From positions 2,733,336-2,797,335 of the forward strand of contig JAQFVV010000014.1 in NCBI GenBank assembly GCA_028023455.1: a DNA stretch of 64,000 nucleotides, read 5' to 3'. The stretch comes from Epiperipatus broadwayi. Taxonomy: Eukaryota; Onychophora; Udeonychophora; Euonychophora; Peripatidae. The translations under genes were made by a program, and so were the position numbers. The notes under the pieces were generated by a model. It saw only the letters and a list, made by a program, of their open reading frames with translations, made no database searches and had not been told where the DNA came from. Of this stretch, positions 25,868-40,717 are shown piece after piece. The first letter of the stretch is position 1; each line of letters starts with the position of its first letter.

Positions 25868-26720
25868 TAACATTTTAAAAAAGACAGACAGTCTAGAGGT
25901 AAGTCACTCAGACAAGATCTTTTTTTAACAAAAATTTGATGATGTCGAGAATAACCTTTCACTTTCAATTGAAGTGGGCTGTACAGTCTTCAAAGCATCT
26001 AACAACTTTTGGAGATTTTTTATGTTTCCTGTAGTTTCATATATTTATAATTTGTTTTGTAGATTTTTTGTCAGATTATCTGACATTTTTGTTTTTAATT
26101 TTTTTATTTTTCAGTGTTGCATTGATGGTATAAGCCAATCTATCATTTATATCACTAACTTGCCCACTATCTTTTTTTACATGGATCTTCAATGTAGAGT
26201 GTATTTTTTAACTCAGTCACATGCACTATCTTTGTTGAATAACATTAAAAATCTCACTAGTATAACAAGTAGTTGCAGATTTTGATGATGAAGGCAAATC
26301 TTTTGTAGCAGTAAATTATAAATCCAGTGTTTGGAGAAATTTTGTTAAAGCCATAAGATCTTGATTTTTTCATTCAATGATGTGAAATTTCAAAACCTCA
26401 ACAACTGTTTTGAAATATCCTCATTTTTACCTAAATAAAAACTTCAAATTTGCATTGGCCATAACCAGATTTGTATCATTTCTTCCCAATGCTTCAGCCG
26501 TTATTTTAATTGGCTTAAGTGCATTGTAAAATATTCATTAATAATGGAACATTATTATCATCAGAGTAATGTTAAGGAACTTAAATCTTTTAATGTCTCT
26601 TGGACTGAGTCAACTATTTTTAGGAATCTTTTAATCATATGCACAGTGCTATTCAACTTGGTCTTGCAATCTAGAATTAAATTTAAGTCTTTTTAAAAGG
26701 AGTTTTTAAATTCAGTAGCA
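25868..26720 (-). pseudogene. hAT-superfamily transposase relic (C-terminal half)
   Basis: Reading the minus strand gives a decayed but unmistakable hAT transposase. Near 26715-26590 the text is DCKTKLNSTVHMIKRFLKIV, matching the family's D-x-x-T-R-W-N-S-T-x-x-M-L-x-R-F block. At 26516-26430 it reads KPIKITAEALGRNDTNLVMA, the conserved E-A-L-x-R-x-D-x-N-L block. Near 26060-25900 it reads NLQKLLDALKTVQPTSIESE followed by RLFS, the start of the C-terminal dimerisation domain. Several stops and frame changes lie between the blocks and the N-terminal zinc finger and catalytic core are not visible. It is an old fragment of a cut-and-paste DNA transposon. The plus-strand frame at 25974-26285 is its antisense shadow. 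Confidence 0.8.
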
Positions 26721-28021
26721 ATTCATGTTAGTTAATTATTTTATTACTATTTTTCTAAGTTGAAACATGTTTTTTTTTCAATTCATTTGATTTTTTCCTT
26801 CAAAAGTATTTAATTTTTCTTAAATGTAAGATTTTTTTATTAAACATGTTTTTTTTTTTAAATTATTTCACTTTTGATCCAAAATTTAACAAAAGGTTTT
26901 TTTTAATTGATTTAAAGATTTTTTTTCTTTGATTATGAAAAAATTATCTTCCAATTTTTGTCATTTAATAGGAAATAACTTAGTGATTTAAAAATTAATG
27001 AATGAAAATCAAATAGTGAATCACTTTAATTATATGAAATTATATTCTTTTGATAAAATGTTTGAAGTTTGAATTATCATATTATGTAATTTTTTTTATT
27101 TTTCAATTATCAATCAGTTAGTTTATTAAATAGTTGTATAATATATATTTTAGTGACAATGTTTTATTTCTCCAGCTATCTTACATGAATTGGCATTATG
27201 TGTGACATGGTTTCATTACAGTTTATTGTTTTAGCCATTTTTAAATTATCCCACTAACACTATTTCATTATTGTGAGGAAACTTATAAATAATTTAAAAT
27301 ACAGCAAGTTGTTATATTTATTTATTCTTGTTTACAATTAAATTTTTTAGAGTCTTAGCCTTAAGCTAGCTTTAGATAACATTGTGGTTAATTATATGGA
27401 TGTAGGCATTTACTTTGGTGTTTGGACATTCAGATGATGACTGAGTGGCACAAATGTATAACCTTTAAAGTTCAGTCACTGCATTTTGTGTTTTTATTAA
27501 AACTAAGTTATAATTGGCTTTTACACTAAGGGTACCATATATCCAGAGCTTTAATCATCCACAGCATCTGTCAATACCCCAGCATTATTTTTTTTATTAT
27601 GAGTAATGGATTAGCTTTTAAATACGTGAATCTATATATTTTGCTTTAAGTTTTGCAATGGCTAGAAAAGTAACCTGTTTATAGTGTATCTCTTTGAAAT
27701 TCATCAAGATATGACTGATGAGTTTATGACTTGATTATGGATTTGATTTTTTAGTATAATGCTGGTGAATTTTGGTGAGGCAGTTTATAGGTATAGTTGT
27801 TATACCTTATTAGTATAACTACTTATATATTGTTAGTTCTTGTTGATCTCATTCAATTTATAGCTGCTTCTTATTAATTTATTCCTTTTATATTTATTCA
27901 GTTTTGATTATTCAGTGAGGATGATTATGTCTTCACATCTCATATTACCCTCTATTAACCATACTATTATAATATATATATATGAAAAACAAAAAACAAG
28001 TTAAAAACTTGCTAATGCTTG
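26721..28021. other. Non-coding stretch, nothing identified
   Basis: T-rich sequence at 26760-26940, then unremarkable AT-rich DNA. The upstream half of the hAT element was looked for on the minus strand and not found. Confidence 0.45.
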
Positions 28022-28297
28022 TATTTATGTCCACAGATGGTGTTCTACCAAAAACACCGTCAAGCGTTTGTTTACATAAACTTTAATTTCACTTTCAGAT
28101 CATGATTTCAAGCTATTTGCTATTGTCAGTGAAAGACAGGAATTTTAGAAACTCTAAAACTTCACTGACGATAGCAAATAGCTTGAAATCATGATCTGAA
28201 AGTGGAATTAAAGTTAGAGATAGTGAATGCGTGCTCTGACGTTTATGTAAACAAACACTTGACAGTGTTTTTGGTAGAATGCCATATGTTGACATAT
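28022..28297. mobile_element. Long foldback (MITE-like), ~110-140 bp arms
   Basis: The left arm (about 28026-28131) and right arm (about 28158-28295) are close reverse complements: TTCTACCAAAAACAC pairs with GTGTTTTTGGTAGAA, and GATCATGATTTCAAGCTATT occurs on the left with its complement on the right. The right arm carries an extra block of about 30 bp (near 28215-28243), so the copies are not perfectly symmetrical. The central loop is about 25 bp. TA runs flank both ends. No protein is encoded; the 60-codon minus frame here is part of the arm. Confidence 0.85.
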
Positions 28298-29465
28298 ATA
28301 TATTGTTAGGTTTTTTGTTGTATTTCTCTCAATGACTCATTAGTTTATGTGTTTATTTCTCTGTTTTCTTTTAATTTTTGCTATTTTGTGTATTGAGATA
28401 GTACAATGATAGAGTGGTGGATCCTATAGCTCAAAGCTCATGGATCACATTGCCACTCTATAATTTCTATTTGATTATTAGTATTGAAATTATTTCCAGA
28501 TTACATTTCATAGACAGTGGTTTCATTCTTTATCCCATCATCTTTATGGGAAATTTTATAATATATATATATATATATATTGTGACATGCACATCCATTA
28601 GTATTGTCTGTCTATAGTTTACAGATAAATAAATGAAGAAAACAACTATCACTTGTGTTTTATAACTAAATTCACATATTGAGTGAATGTAAAGTGAATA
28701 AACAATTTATTTAAATGAAAATAAAAATAAAATATTTTTTTTTTGTTGTATAATAATAACAATAGTCTTTGTTAAGATTAAAAGAAAGAAACCTTCATGC
28801 TCTATGAACTAGTTTGAAAGTATCTATTGTTGCCACATAATGAAAAAAGAAGAGAACACATATACTTTCTTTTTCTTGAGAAAGATTTTGTCTATCTTGT
28901 TTTCTTCAATATTCTGTAGATTTTGATATAAGTTATAATGTACTTTGAGTAGAGATTACAAGAAAGGGGGGCATGGGCTCTCCTCAGTTAATGTCTGCAT
29001 GAATAAATGAAATGGACAACAACAAATATTATGCTGAACTGTTTGAAGCCATTGAATCTTTGGATTTGATATGAATTGTAATATTTAATAAAAAGGAATA
29101 GTTGGATACCATCTAGTGACAATGACCATAGAATCGTACATACATTGCCATGTACCATTATGGGAATGTTAAAAGAAGACATCACTGATGAATGGAACTA
29201 CAATTCAAATGTTAAAATGTTGACCTTGGTAACAAATGCTAATATGAACAAATAATTTCTAAAATTATCTGCTAAACTAACTTTTACTTTATCCTTAATA
29301 TTTAAAAGAAAAATAATAAATATATAATGTTTATATTTTGCTTCATGAAAGTAATAAATTAAATTGTGTGTTAATACACAGCTGAAGAGATCCCCCCCCC
29401 ATTAAAGTAAAAGGCTGAGTGCTTTCAAGAGTTACAATACTCTCATATTCATAGCTGGGGCAAGT
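28298..29465. other. Non-coding stretch
   Basis: No gene recognised. A small imperfect hairpin lies near 28410-28460 (TAGAGTGG against CCACTCTA), a TA run at about 28561-28580 and a C homopolymer at about 29392-29400. Confidence 0.45.
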
Positions 29466-33546
<4,081 letters not shown>

Positions 33547-33675
33547 ATATTCACGGAAAAATGTCATTTATAAGTGTAAACTGTTTGTATATTTATGTAA
33601 ACAACGTATACATATTCACGGGAAAATGTCATTTATAAGTGTAAACTGTTTGTATATTTATGTAAACAACGTAAA
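33547..33675. repeat. Near-identical 65-bp tandem duplication
   Basis: 33547-33611 and 33612-33675 are almost identical: only one substitution is seen in the core, in the run after CACGG. Each contains TCATTTATAAGTGTAAACTG and ATTTATGTAAACAACGTA. The near identity marks it as recent compared with other duplications in the window. Confidence 0.95.
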
Positions 33676-34116
33676 TAAGTAATTGTTTTGCTTGTATGTA
33701 TAAAATAATTAAATGCTATATAAATACATAATAATATTACTAACTCTAATTTTACTTTAAAACAAATTTTATTAGGTCTAATAAAGGTTACATTTTTGTA
33801 TAAAAAACATAACTAAAGGAATAAAAAAAACCAACAACACGCATTTGAAATGATTGAGACTATTGTTAAACACTTGAAATTTGAAAGACTCGAAATTATA
33901 TAGTATTGACCAATGTTGACAGTTGATGTGATTATTTATGTATATTTGAGTGGTTGGGAAGTTTGTATAGCTTCCAAGTCTCTTCAAAAATAAATTTTGA
34001 TGACAATAGTTGATCTCTCTTCTTAATTTTTTCCATTGTTTTCATAAAGCAGGCATTTTGATCTGGGTGAGGCTATGTATATGTCATTTTACACCTCACA
34101 AACCAGATTGAATATG

Positions 34117-35568
34117 TTATAAAAATTGATAATCTGATGACTGGTAATTGTTTAGTTTTGATTCTTTTTTGCAGCTTTTTATTATAGTGTAGTAGTCTGT
34201 CTTGATGTTATTATATATTATTTGTCTCACTGTTCCCAGTGCATTACATGTTGTAATGATGTGGTTGTAGGACTCCTCCTCTCTATGACATCTGGGGCAC
34301 ATCGGATCTACTTTTGTGATGTGCCGTCTATGACAAAGGAAGGATAGAGTTGGCATAGCTTCAAGATTTATTTTGATTACGAAATCAAGGTACTTGGGCT
34401 CCAGAGCCCAGTATTTAAATAACGAGGTTATCCTGTGGTTGGTTAAGCCCAGTTTTGGGTTCTGGATGGGTGGATCTGGGTTTATTAACTGATGCACTTC
34501 CCAGATGTTTATTTTTTTTAAGCCATTCTATTGTGATTTCATCATAGCGCTGTATATTTTGAGCTTTTGTATAAAGCCAGCTATTTCTTTTTGGAGGTGG
34601 TGTATCTTTTGGCTGTACTGCTGCTAGTATTTGTGTGTAGCCATATTTGATTCCTAGATTGTGTAGAAGGGTGTGTGTTTTTTGTATAAGTATGGCTGGG
34701 ATGACATGTAGTGACATACCATTATATTTGCAATGGTACTGCATTTTGTCTATGCTGATGGCCACTGTTTATTCCTCTAGAAGAGCCTTGCACATAGTCT
34801 GTTGATTTTTTTAATGAAGGAGTTAGGTGTGGACATAACAGGAAAATAGTAGGCAATTCTACTCATTACCTTCATGTTCAATAAAGCCACTTTTCCCTGT
34901 AGAGAGAGATAGACTCCTGACAGGGTATTTGTTATTTTTTCAGTTGCTTGAATTATGTTATCTTGGAGTTCTTTCGACATGGCTGTTTGGGATTTGTATA
35001 TTGGAAATCCTAGAAATTTTTGAGGATCAGCATGATAGTTTGATGCTATTTTTTTTTCCTGTTAGGATGCACCAGGTAGATTTTTTTCTGGTCTTGATTT
35101 TGAGGCCGGAAACATTAGAGAAGGAGTTGATGATGTGATATAGATGCGGTAGGTATTTCTTGTCGGAAGGATGATAAGTACATCGTCCATATACGCTATT
35201 GCTTTTATATTTTTTTTCAATTCTGGAATGAAGACTCCTGGTAGTAGAGAATCTATGTTCCTGAGAAGTGGATTTATATATAGCACAAATAGCAGGGCAC
35301 TGAGAGGTGAGCCTTATGAAATAGATGATGTGGGGGGTGAATCCCTCAGTGATTATGCCATTTAGTGAGATATGTATCTCTATTGACTAGTAAATTTTCT
35401 ATGATTTGTACCGTCTCAGATGAAATGTCTATATCTGAGAGAGATTGTAGCAGTACTCTTATGTTTACTGTATCAAGTGTTTCTGATATATCTAGTTGAA
35501 CTGCCAAGGGTCTTGACTGCCTATGAGACCTAATATGGTCAAGTAGTATCTTAGTCTCACCCATGGCT
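34117..35568 (-). pseudogene. LINE ORF2, RT palm, thumb and C-terminal zinc motif, frameshifted
   Basis: The RT continues through several frames. 35564-35346 reads GETKILLDHI and then AVQLDISETLDTVNI (motif A: catalytic Asp kept, usual Phe replaced by Leu). 35330-35260 reads GSPLSALLFVLYINPLL (motif B). AIAYMDDVLIIL (motif C) has YMDD at 35182-35193 instead of the commoner YADD or FADD. Thumb and connecting regions follow at 34980-34777 (ALLNMKVMSRIAYYFPV) and 34765-34415. The last frame, 34497-34117, contains CPRCHREEESYNHIITTC, a CX2C-H-C motif typical of LINE C-termini, then a stop. At least four frame breaks are evident, so this half is dead. Confidence 0.8.
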
Positions 35569-35569
35569 G

Positions 35570-37165
35570 TCAGAGCAGATGATCTTTTTTTGCGTACTGT
35601 GATGGAGCGAGCTGGTTAAGGACAATGGATTGGATCTTGTCCTTAATGACTCCCTCTATTATTTTGATAAGTAGAGGTAACATAGAGATGGGTCTGATGT
35701 TGGATATTTGGGTGAGGTCCTTGTTCTTTTTCATGAATGGAAACAGTGCTATTGGATATAAATTCTTTATAATTTTTCTATCTTTCGATAGGAGGTTGAT
35801 CATTCCCATCATTATTGGGATGGAGAATTGACTAAGATGTGATATGAGGAATTTCGGGATTGCATGCATCCCAGGGTGAATGTTGTCTGGTATTGAATTA
35901 AGTTTTGCTTTGAGATCTTGTTCAGTTATGCCATGCTCTTGTGATGGACCGCAGTCATCCCTAAGGCCATCTCGAAGTGGAGGGCATGATTCAGGTGTGG
36001 CCCTGAAATGCTGTCTGATCACATCAAGCATATGTTGACCTGTAATGTTGGTTCCATTGAGGTTTAAGTGTGATGGGGTTGGCTGTTTCTTTTTTGCTCC
36101 CAGTGCCCATGCTAGGTAGCTTCTGGTCCAGCAGTGTTGTCTGGTTAGGAATACCTTGGCCCTCTTAACAGCAATATATTCCGCCAGGATCTTCTGCTTG
36201 GATTTGTATTGGGCCTTCAGTCTGAGTACCCTTTCAATGTCATCAGGAAGATTTGCTAATTGATTAATTTTTTTGTATATATTGTCTAGGTCCTTAATGT
36301 GGGTTGATGGACCTCTCAATTTTTTAGTGTATTGTTGGATAATCGTCTGGAGAATCTGCACAAAGCCAAACCAAGCTGTTTCCAAAGGTTGTGATAAGAT
36401 GTTTATTTTTTTGAATAGGATGTACGCCTCAGAAGGTATTGCTTCTGTGGTAGTGGATTTGGTTATCATTCTGATGGATTTATTCTGACCGATGTTTAGT
36501 CCATTCTCCACATCTATCAGAACCGCCATGGCCAGATGATCTGAGTAAGCCACATGCTGGAGAGGGGTCTCCAAGTCATAGTGCAATTCCGACGTGTAGA
36601 AAAGGAGATCAATCAGAGACTGGCATGATCTGGTGTAGAAGGAGAAGGCTCCAGAAGAAAAGCAGCCCTCTCCACTAATAAATCCTCTGTTGAGAAGAGG
36701 AAGGTATTTGTAGACCATCTTGTTATATGTGGTGTTAAAGTCACCTAGCAGGATGGTTGGCCAGTTGTTGTTGGCTGTTATGATGTTGATTACATTTACT
36801 ATTCTGATGTATGTATAATGAATATTGGGTGTGTATACGTACATTGTATTAAATGTTGTTTTACCATAGCTTATGTTTGCTGCTATTATGTTATTGTCAT
36901 GGTAGATTATGTTGAATTTGTTTGGAGGTTGTTGGCTGTTTATCACTATGCCAACTCTACCAGCAGCTGTGTAGCTGACTGTGAGTTTTGTGAAACCAAG
37001 ACCTTCAAGCACCTCCAAAATCTTCTGGCTGGACTCTGAGTGGAACTTGGTTTCACCAAGGAATAAAATGTGGGGAGAGTGGATTTTGAACCAATGCCTT
37101 ATGGCATATATTCTGGAAGGGAAGTTTATTCCCCTGACATTCATGCCAACAATCTTACATTTCAT
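35570..37165 (-). pseudogene. LINE ORF2, endonuclease and RT fingers (intact frame)
   Basis: The start at 37165 gives MKCKIVGMNVRGI and overlaps the end of ORF1 by 11 nt (ATGAAATGTAA), the simplest reason to choose it over an upstream codon in the same frame. Endonuclease motifs: GMNVRGI (Asn), LGETKF (catalytic Glu), LLGDFNTTYN (Asp, Asn) and YSDHLAMAV (Ser-Asp-His). A linker of about 200 residues follows, then SNIRPISMLPLLIKIIEGVI, the RT fingers block. The frame ends at 35570 just after a run of seven A residues (minus strand). One extra A there would carry the frame into the next recognisable segment. About 530 residues; cleaves target DNA and begins the RT. Confidence 0.85.
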
Positions 37166-40100
37166 AAATGTGGTTAACTGTAGCACTATTATCTACTGCA
37201 GTATGATTTTTTCCTGGTTCATGAGATATATCTATATTTATTGGCAGTGAGTCTTGTAATAGGTTATCGGTGCAGAATGGAGGATATTGTTCAGAATCTG
37301 GCTTAGCCGTTGCTTTTTTACGCTTTTTCTCCACAGCTGGCAATTTTCCATATGAGTTTGTGTTGTGTGATGCATCTTGATTTTGTGCATTTGTTGGCAT
37401 ATGCTTTATTTGTGTATCATCTTCTGAACTAACTTTTTGCATTCCTGAAGATGATCTTTTTTTATTTTTGGGGTTTTGATTTGAAGTGTCCATTTCTGTT
37501 TCTTCATCTGTTGTATTTATTTAATTGTGTTGTCTGATTTTGGTTATTAGACAGACCAGGGTCTTGACTATGCTTGTGTTTAGGAGAAGGGATTGCTTTT
37601 GTTATTTTAGTAGGATCAGATTCAGTTTCACATGATCTGTTTTGGATAGTATTTGTGAGAGATTTGTTGTCTGTTTCATGATTAGTTTTATTTGAGGTAG
37701 TTTGCTTATTTATGTTTTGATTGGAATTTGTATTGCAGTTATTTTTATTCTGTTGTTTTGGAGTGTTTGAGCAAGTTTGAAGTGATTTCTGGTAGGATGG
37801 ATGGTTTTTGAGTAATTCTGTATTGTTCATTCGTTTGATTAAATTTTTCTGTTGCTGTTGACTGGTTGGGTGATTGTTTGGTCTGATTAGCCACACTTGT
37901 TGCATTGTATTTAATCTGCTGGCTGCATTTGTGATATCTGTTCTTTTTGATGCCACATAGTTCACAGAACCTTGCAACACAGTCTATGATAAGGTGTGTT
38001 CTTAGACCACAGTAGAAGCATTGAAGCCTTATACCAAAAAAAGTTAAGATCATTGGTTGTCCCATGCATTTAATTACTGTTGGAATATCACTTGGGTTAC
38101 TGCCTTGTTTCAGGTGTAGTTCAAATGAGGCCATAGTTGAAAAAATCTGTAACCCAGCTTTGTCTTGTGGCAGGTATTTGAATCTGTTGACCTTACCAAA
38201 GGGTGACAGTAGTTCTTGTAGTCTATTCTCATCTAAGCCATGTATGCAGTTCTTGATTCTGCCAGACAAGGCATTAGCCCGGTTTAAGTATATGTAACAA
38301 ATGAATAGATTATTAAGGGTTTTATGTGTGTCCTTAAATACATTTCTATTCGCCCAGCTCATGAATTCTATGGCAATGTATCTATCATTTGGATGATTAG
38401 ATATCTTGTAGTTTGTATCTGCTATGTTTGAATTCTTGATCCTGTTACATAGGTCATCAAATAGGAATTTAATGAGAGAGCAACTGCTGTCAGTGACAGC
38501 CAGAATCAGGCTTTTATCACTGCTGTAGTAAGCTAGCGATTTGAGCAGGTTGTTTGGTATAGTCTGATTGAATCTATATGTCAGGCCACTGTATTGCTCC
38601 TCATCAAAATTTTGCATGTTGAATATTTCATCATCATTGCTATTATGATTTGCATTTGTGTGTAAACAGTAGATTGTTCTATCAGATCAATCATCATCTA
38701 GTTTGGATCAGAATTAATATCTGTATCTTAGTCCATATTTTTTTTATAAGTTGACGATGTGTTACTCTTAAGAAATTTTCGGTTTACATTTACCTGCGGT
38801 ATGCTATTATTTTTGGTAATATTGGTATATGATTGTTTTTCTGCGGTGTTAGTATTCTGTTGTGGTTTGTTTGGTGTGTTGTTTTGGTTTAGTGATGGGA
38901 AATTGATCTTGTAGTTCCTTTCACAATCTAGATTTTTATTATTACCACTGATTTTGTCTGTTTCAAGCACTTCTGTACCCGATGAAGCTGTGGCATAGTC
39001 GGTAGTGTAAGTTTGCATTGGGTTATTATCAATTTCATTTTTTTGTTTTTTACTATTAACTACAGTAAAATGATTATTTGAGTTATGATTTAATTGTCTG
39101 TGTGTGTTTACATTTCCATCTACTGTATCTTTGCTAATTGGAGCTTTTTCTTTTGGAGTTTTAGTATTATTTTTATTTGATTTATTATATGAGCTATGCT
39201 GTTTCTGTATTAATTTTGTTTTAAGGTCATATCGCTATCGGAGATAGGTTTTACTTTAAACGTACTTTTTTCTTGTGTTTCAATTTGTTTGTTTTTTTAG
39301 TTTTTAAATTGCATTATTGTATCTTGTGCCATTTTCGGCTGTTTATATTTTGTTTGAGGGCTTGATTCTGTAGATCTCTGTGGACTTATTGAGCCATGTT
39401 TGGTTTGAACGTAATCGTCCATTTGGCCAGTGTTGATGTTTAGGCTCCGGACTTTTTGATTTCCTGATTCTTTACTATTTGTGGATTTTTTAACTTTATT
39501 ATGTTTAATATTATTTGCTTTTTTGTTAAGAACAAGTTGGAAGCATTTTTTATTAATAGATTTTTGTTTTGGGGGATCAGAGTATTCTGATTCGTATGTT
39601 AAGGTAGGATAGCAATCATCGCTTTCCGAACTTGTCGTATTTTTATCAGCATCAGAGTTAAGATTTTTTTTTTTAAAATCTTTGGTTTTCAGAGAAACAC
39701 ATTTTGGGGAACAATTACTTTTATACTTAAAGCTATTACATATTTCACCAGGCTTAGTATATTCAGGGGGTCTATTGTTATTACTGTATCACCTCGAGTT
39801 TCGTGATGTAGTGAACTAACGTTAGCTGTAGTTTGTTTCACGTTATGTTTAAGGGTCCGCATTTGACTCGTATTTGAGTTTTGCATTAAGGTTTGATTTA
39901 ATGGATTATTTTGAGAATGTTCGAGCATGCATTAATCATTATTGGTATTTCATTCTAAAGAAACTTGTGCTAAAGTAATTATAGGATTGTTGTGGAATTG
40001 ATCCGACATATCACATTCAGATTCGGTAGTTTCAGTGTCTAGTTCTGGGCTCATGAGAACGTTCATTTGCTTGTTTGGCAAAACGGACTTGTTTGGTGAA

Positions 40101-40313
40101 ATATTAGTAGGAGTTTGTGGAAAATAGTTACAATTTTCGTTAGATTGATTAGATATGCCGGAATTATTTCATTTGGGATATTTGATTTCTCTTTTTTTTT
40201 TTTGATTTTTTTGGGTCAGCTTGAGTTACGTTATGTTTAATCATAGCGGGCAAGTTAGCGTTTGCATTTTTTCCTGAATTTAATGAAATCCTGGATTTAC
40301 TTCTCAAATCCAT
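37155..40313 (-). pseudogene. LINE ORF1 (RNA-binding, CCHC zinc knuckles), broken
   Basis: The probable start is the ATG at 40313, opening MDLRSKSRISLNSGK, a basic N-terminus. The first ~1.5 kb is Ser/Asn/Lys/Thr-rich, low complexity and broken into short frames (39928-39689 and 39018-38728 are the longest). From 38617 to 37745 is a 290-codon open segment: a globular region, then CFYCGLRTHLIIDC, a CX2CX4HX4C knuckle near residue 210, and CELCGIKKNRYHKC just after it. A Gln/Asn-rich tail continues in the frame of 37980-37504, then in the frame of 37493-37155 ending HIYEM-stop. ORF1 proteins of this type coat element RNA. At least four frame changes make this copy non-functional. Confidence 0.75.
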
Positions 40314-40493
40314 GCAATAAGATTTTTAAAAAAAAGCTGTTTAACAGAAGCCACAGAGCTCTTATGGAAAAGTATCTAAATAATATATAAATTCTTCAAA
40401 ACAGAGCAAATATTACATAGATAATTAAGGTAAGTACTTTTTTTTTTTTTTTAATCTTACTAACTTTAATTTTAACTTATCACTTTATACAAG

Positions 40494-40645
40494 TTTTCAC
40501 AATCTTTCATGTGGTAATATCTGGTGAAAGAAAGCAACCAATCTCTGCCCGGATTTATGTTTCTGTAAATAACAAACGCCAGCAGCAGTTGGAAAATAAT
40601 GAGATCTTGTTTGGCAGATTTCATCTAGTTTCTGGGATGCTGATG
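40494..40645 (+). CDS. Candidate internal exon of an unidentified protein-coding gene
   Basis: A TACTAAC branch-point-like word (40458-40464) and a pyrimidine-leaning tract precede the acceptor AG at 40492-40493. A donor-like GTTAGT follows at 40646. Between them lie 2 nt plus 50 codons without a stop, starting in phase 2 and ending on a codon boundary. The peptide includes SGERKQPISARIYVSVNNK and LFGRFHLVSG, with GC-rich codons (GCC CGG, CGC CAG CAG) unlike the surrounding AT-rich DNA. I do not recognise the protein and it does not look like FANCJ. It lies just upstream of the 5' end of an oppositely oriented LINE, so it could be chance or an old transposon piece. Splicing is inferred from sequence only. 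Confidence 0.4.
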
Positions 40646-40717
40646 GTTAGTTTTTTCATCAAACATTATCACTTGAAAAATTATAAAAAAGGTTACGGAG
40701 AAAAGTTAAAATTATGA

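Larger units (their letters stand above)
34000..40313 (-). mobile_element. Two-ORF LINE (L1/Tx1-like organisation), inactive
   Basis: A minus-strand element of about 6.3 kb has an ORF1 (40313 to 37155, degenerate) with CCHC knuckles and an ORF2 (from 37165 down to 34117) encoding an APE endonuclease, a reverse transcriptase with YMDD box and a C-terminal cysteine-histidine motif. The layout resembles L1/Tx1-group elements, an inference from organisation rather than from alignment. The 5' half of ORF1 and the RT region carry several frame breaks, while endonuclease and fingers form one long intact frame. The 3' end is not sharply defined; 34000 is approximate and I saw no clear poly-A or target-site duplication. 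Confidence 0.85.

Noticed and set aside
25974-26285. 103-codon plus-strand frame
   Set aside because: Antisense to the hAT relic; the recognisable protein blocks are on the minus strand.
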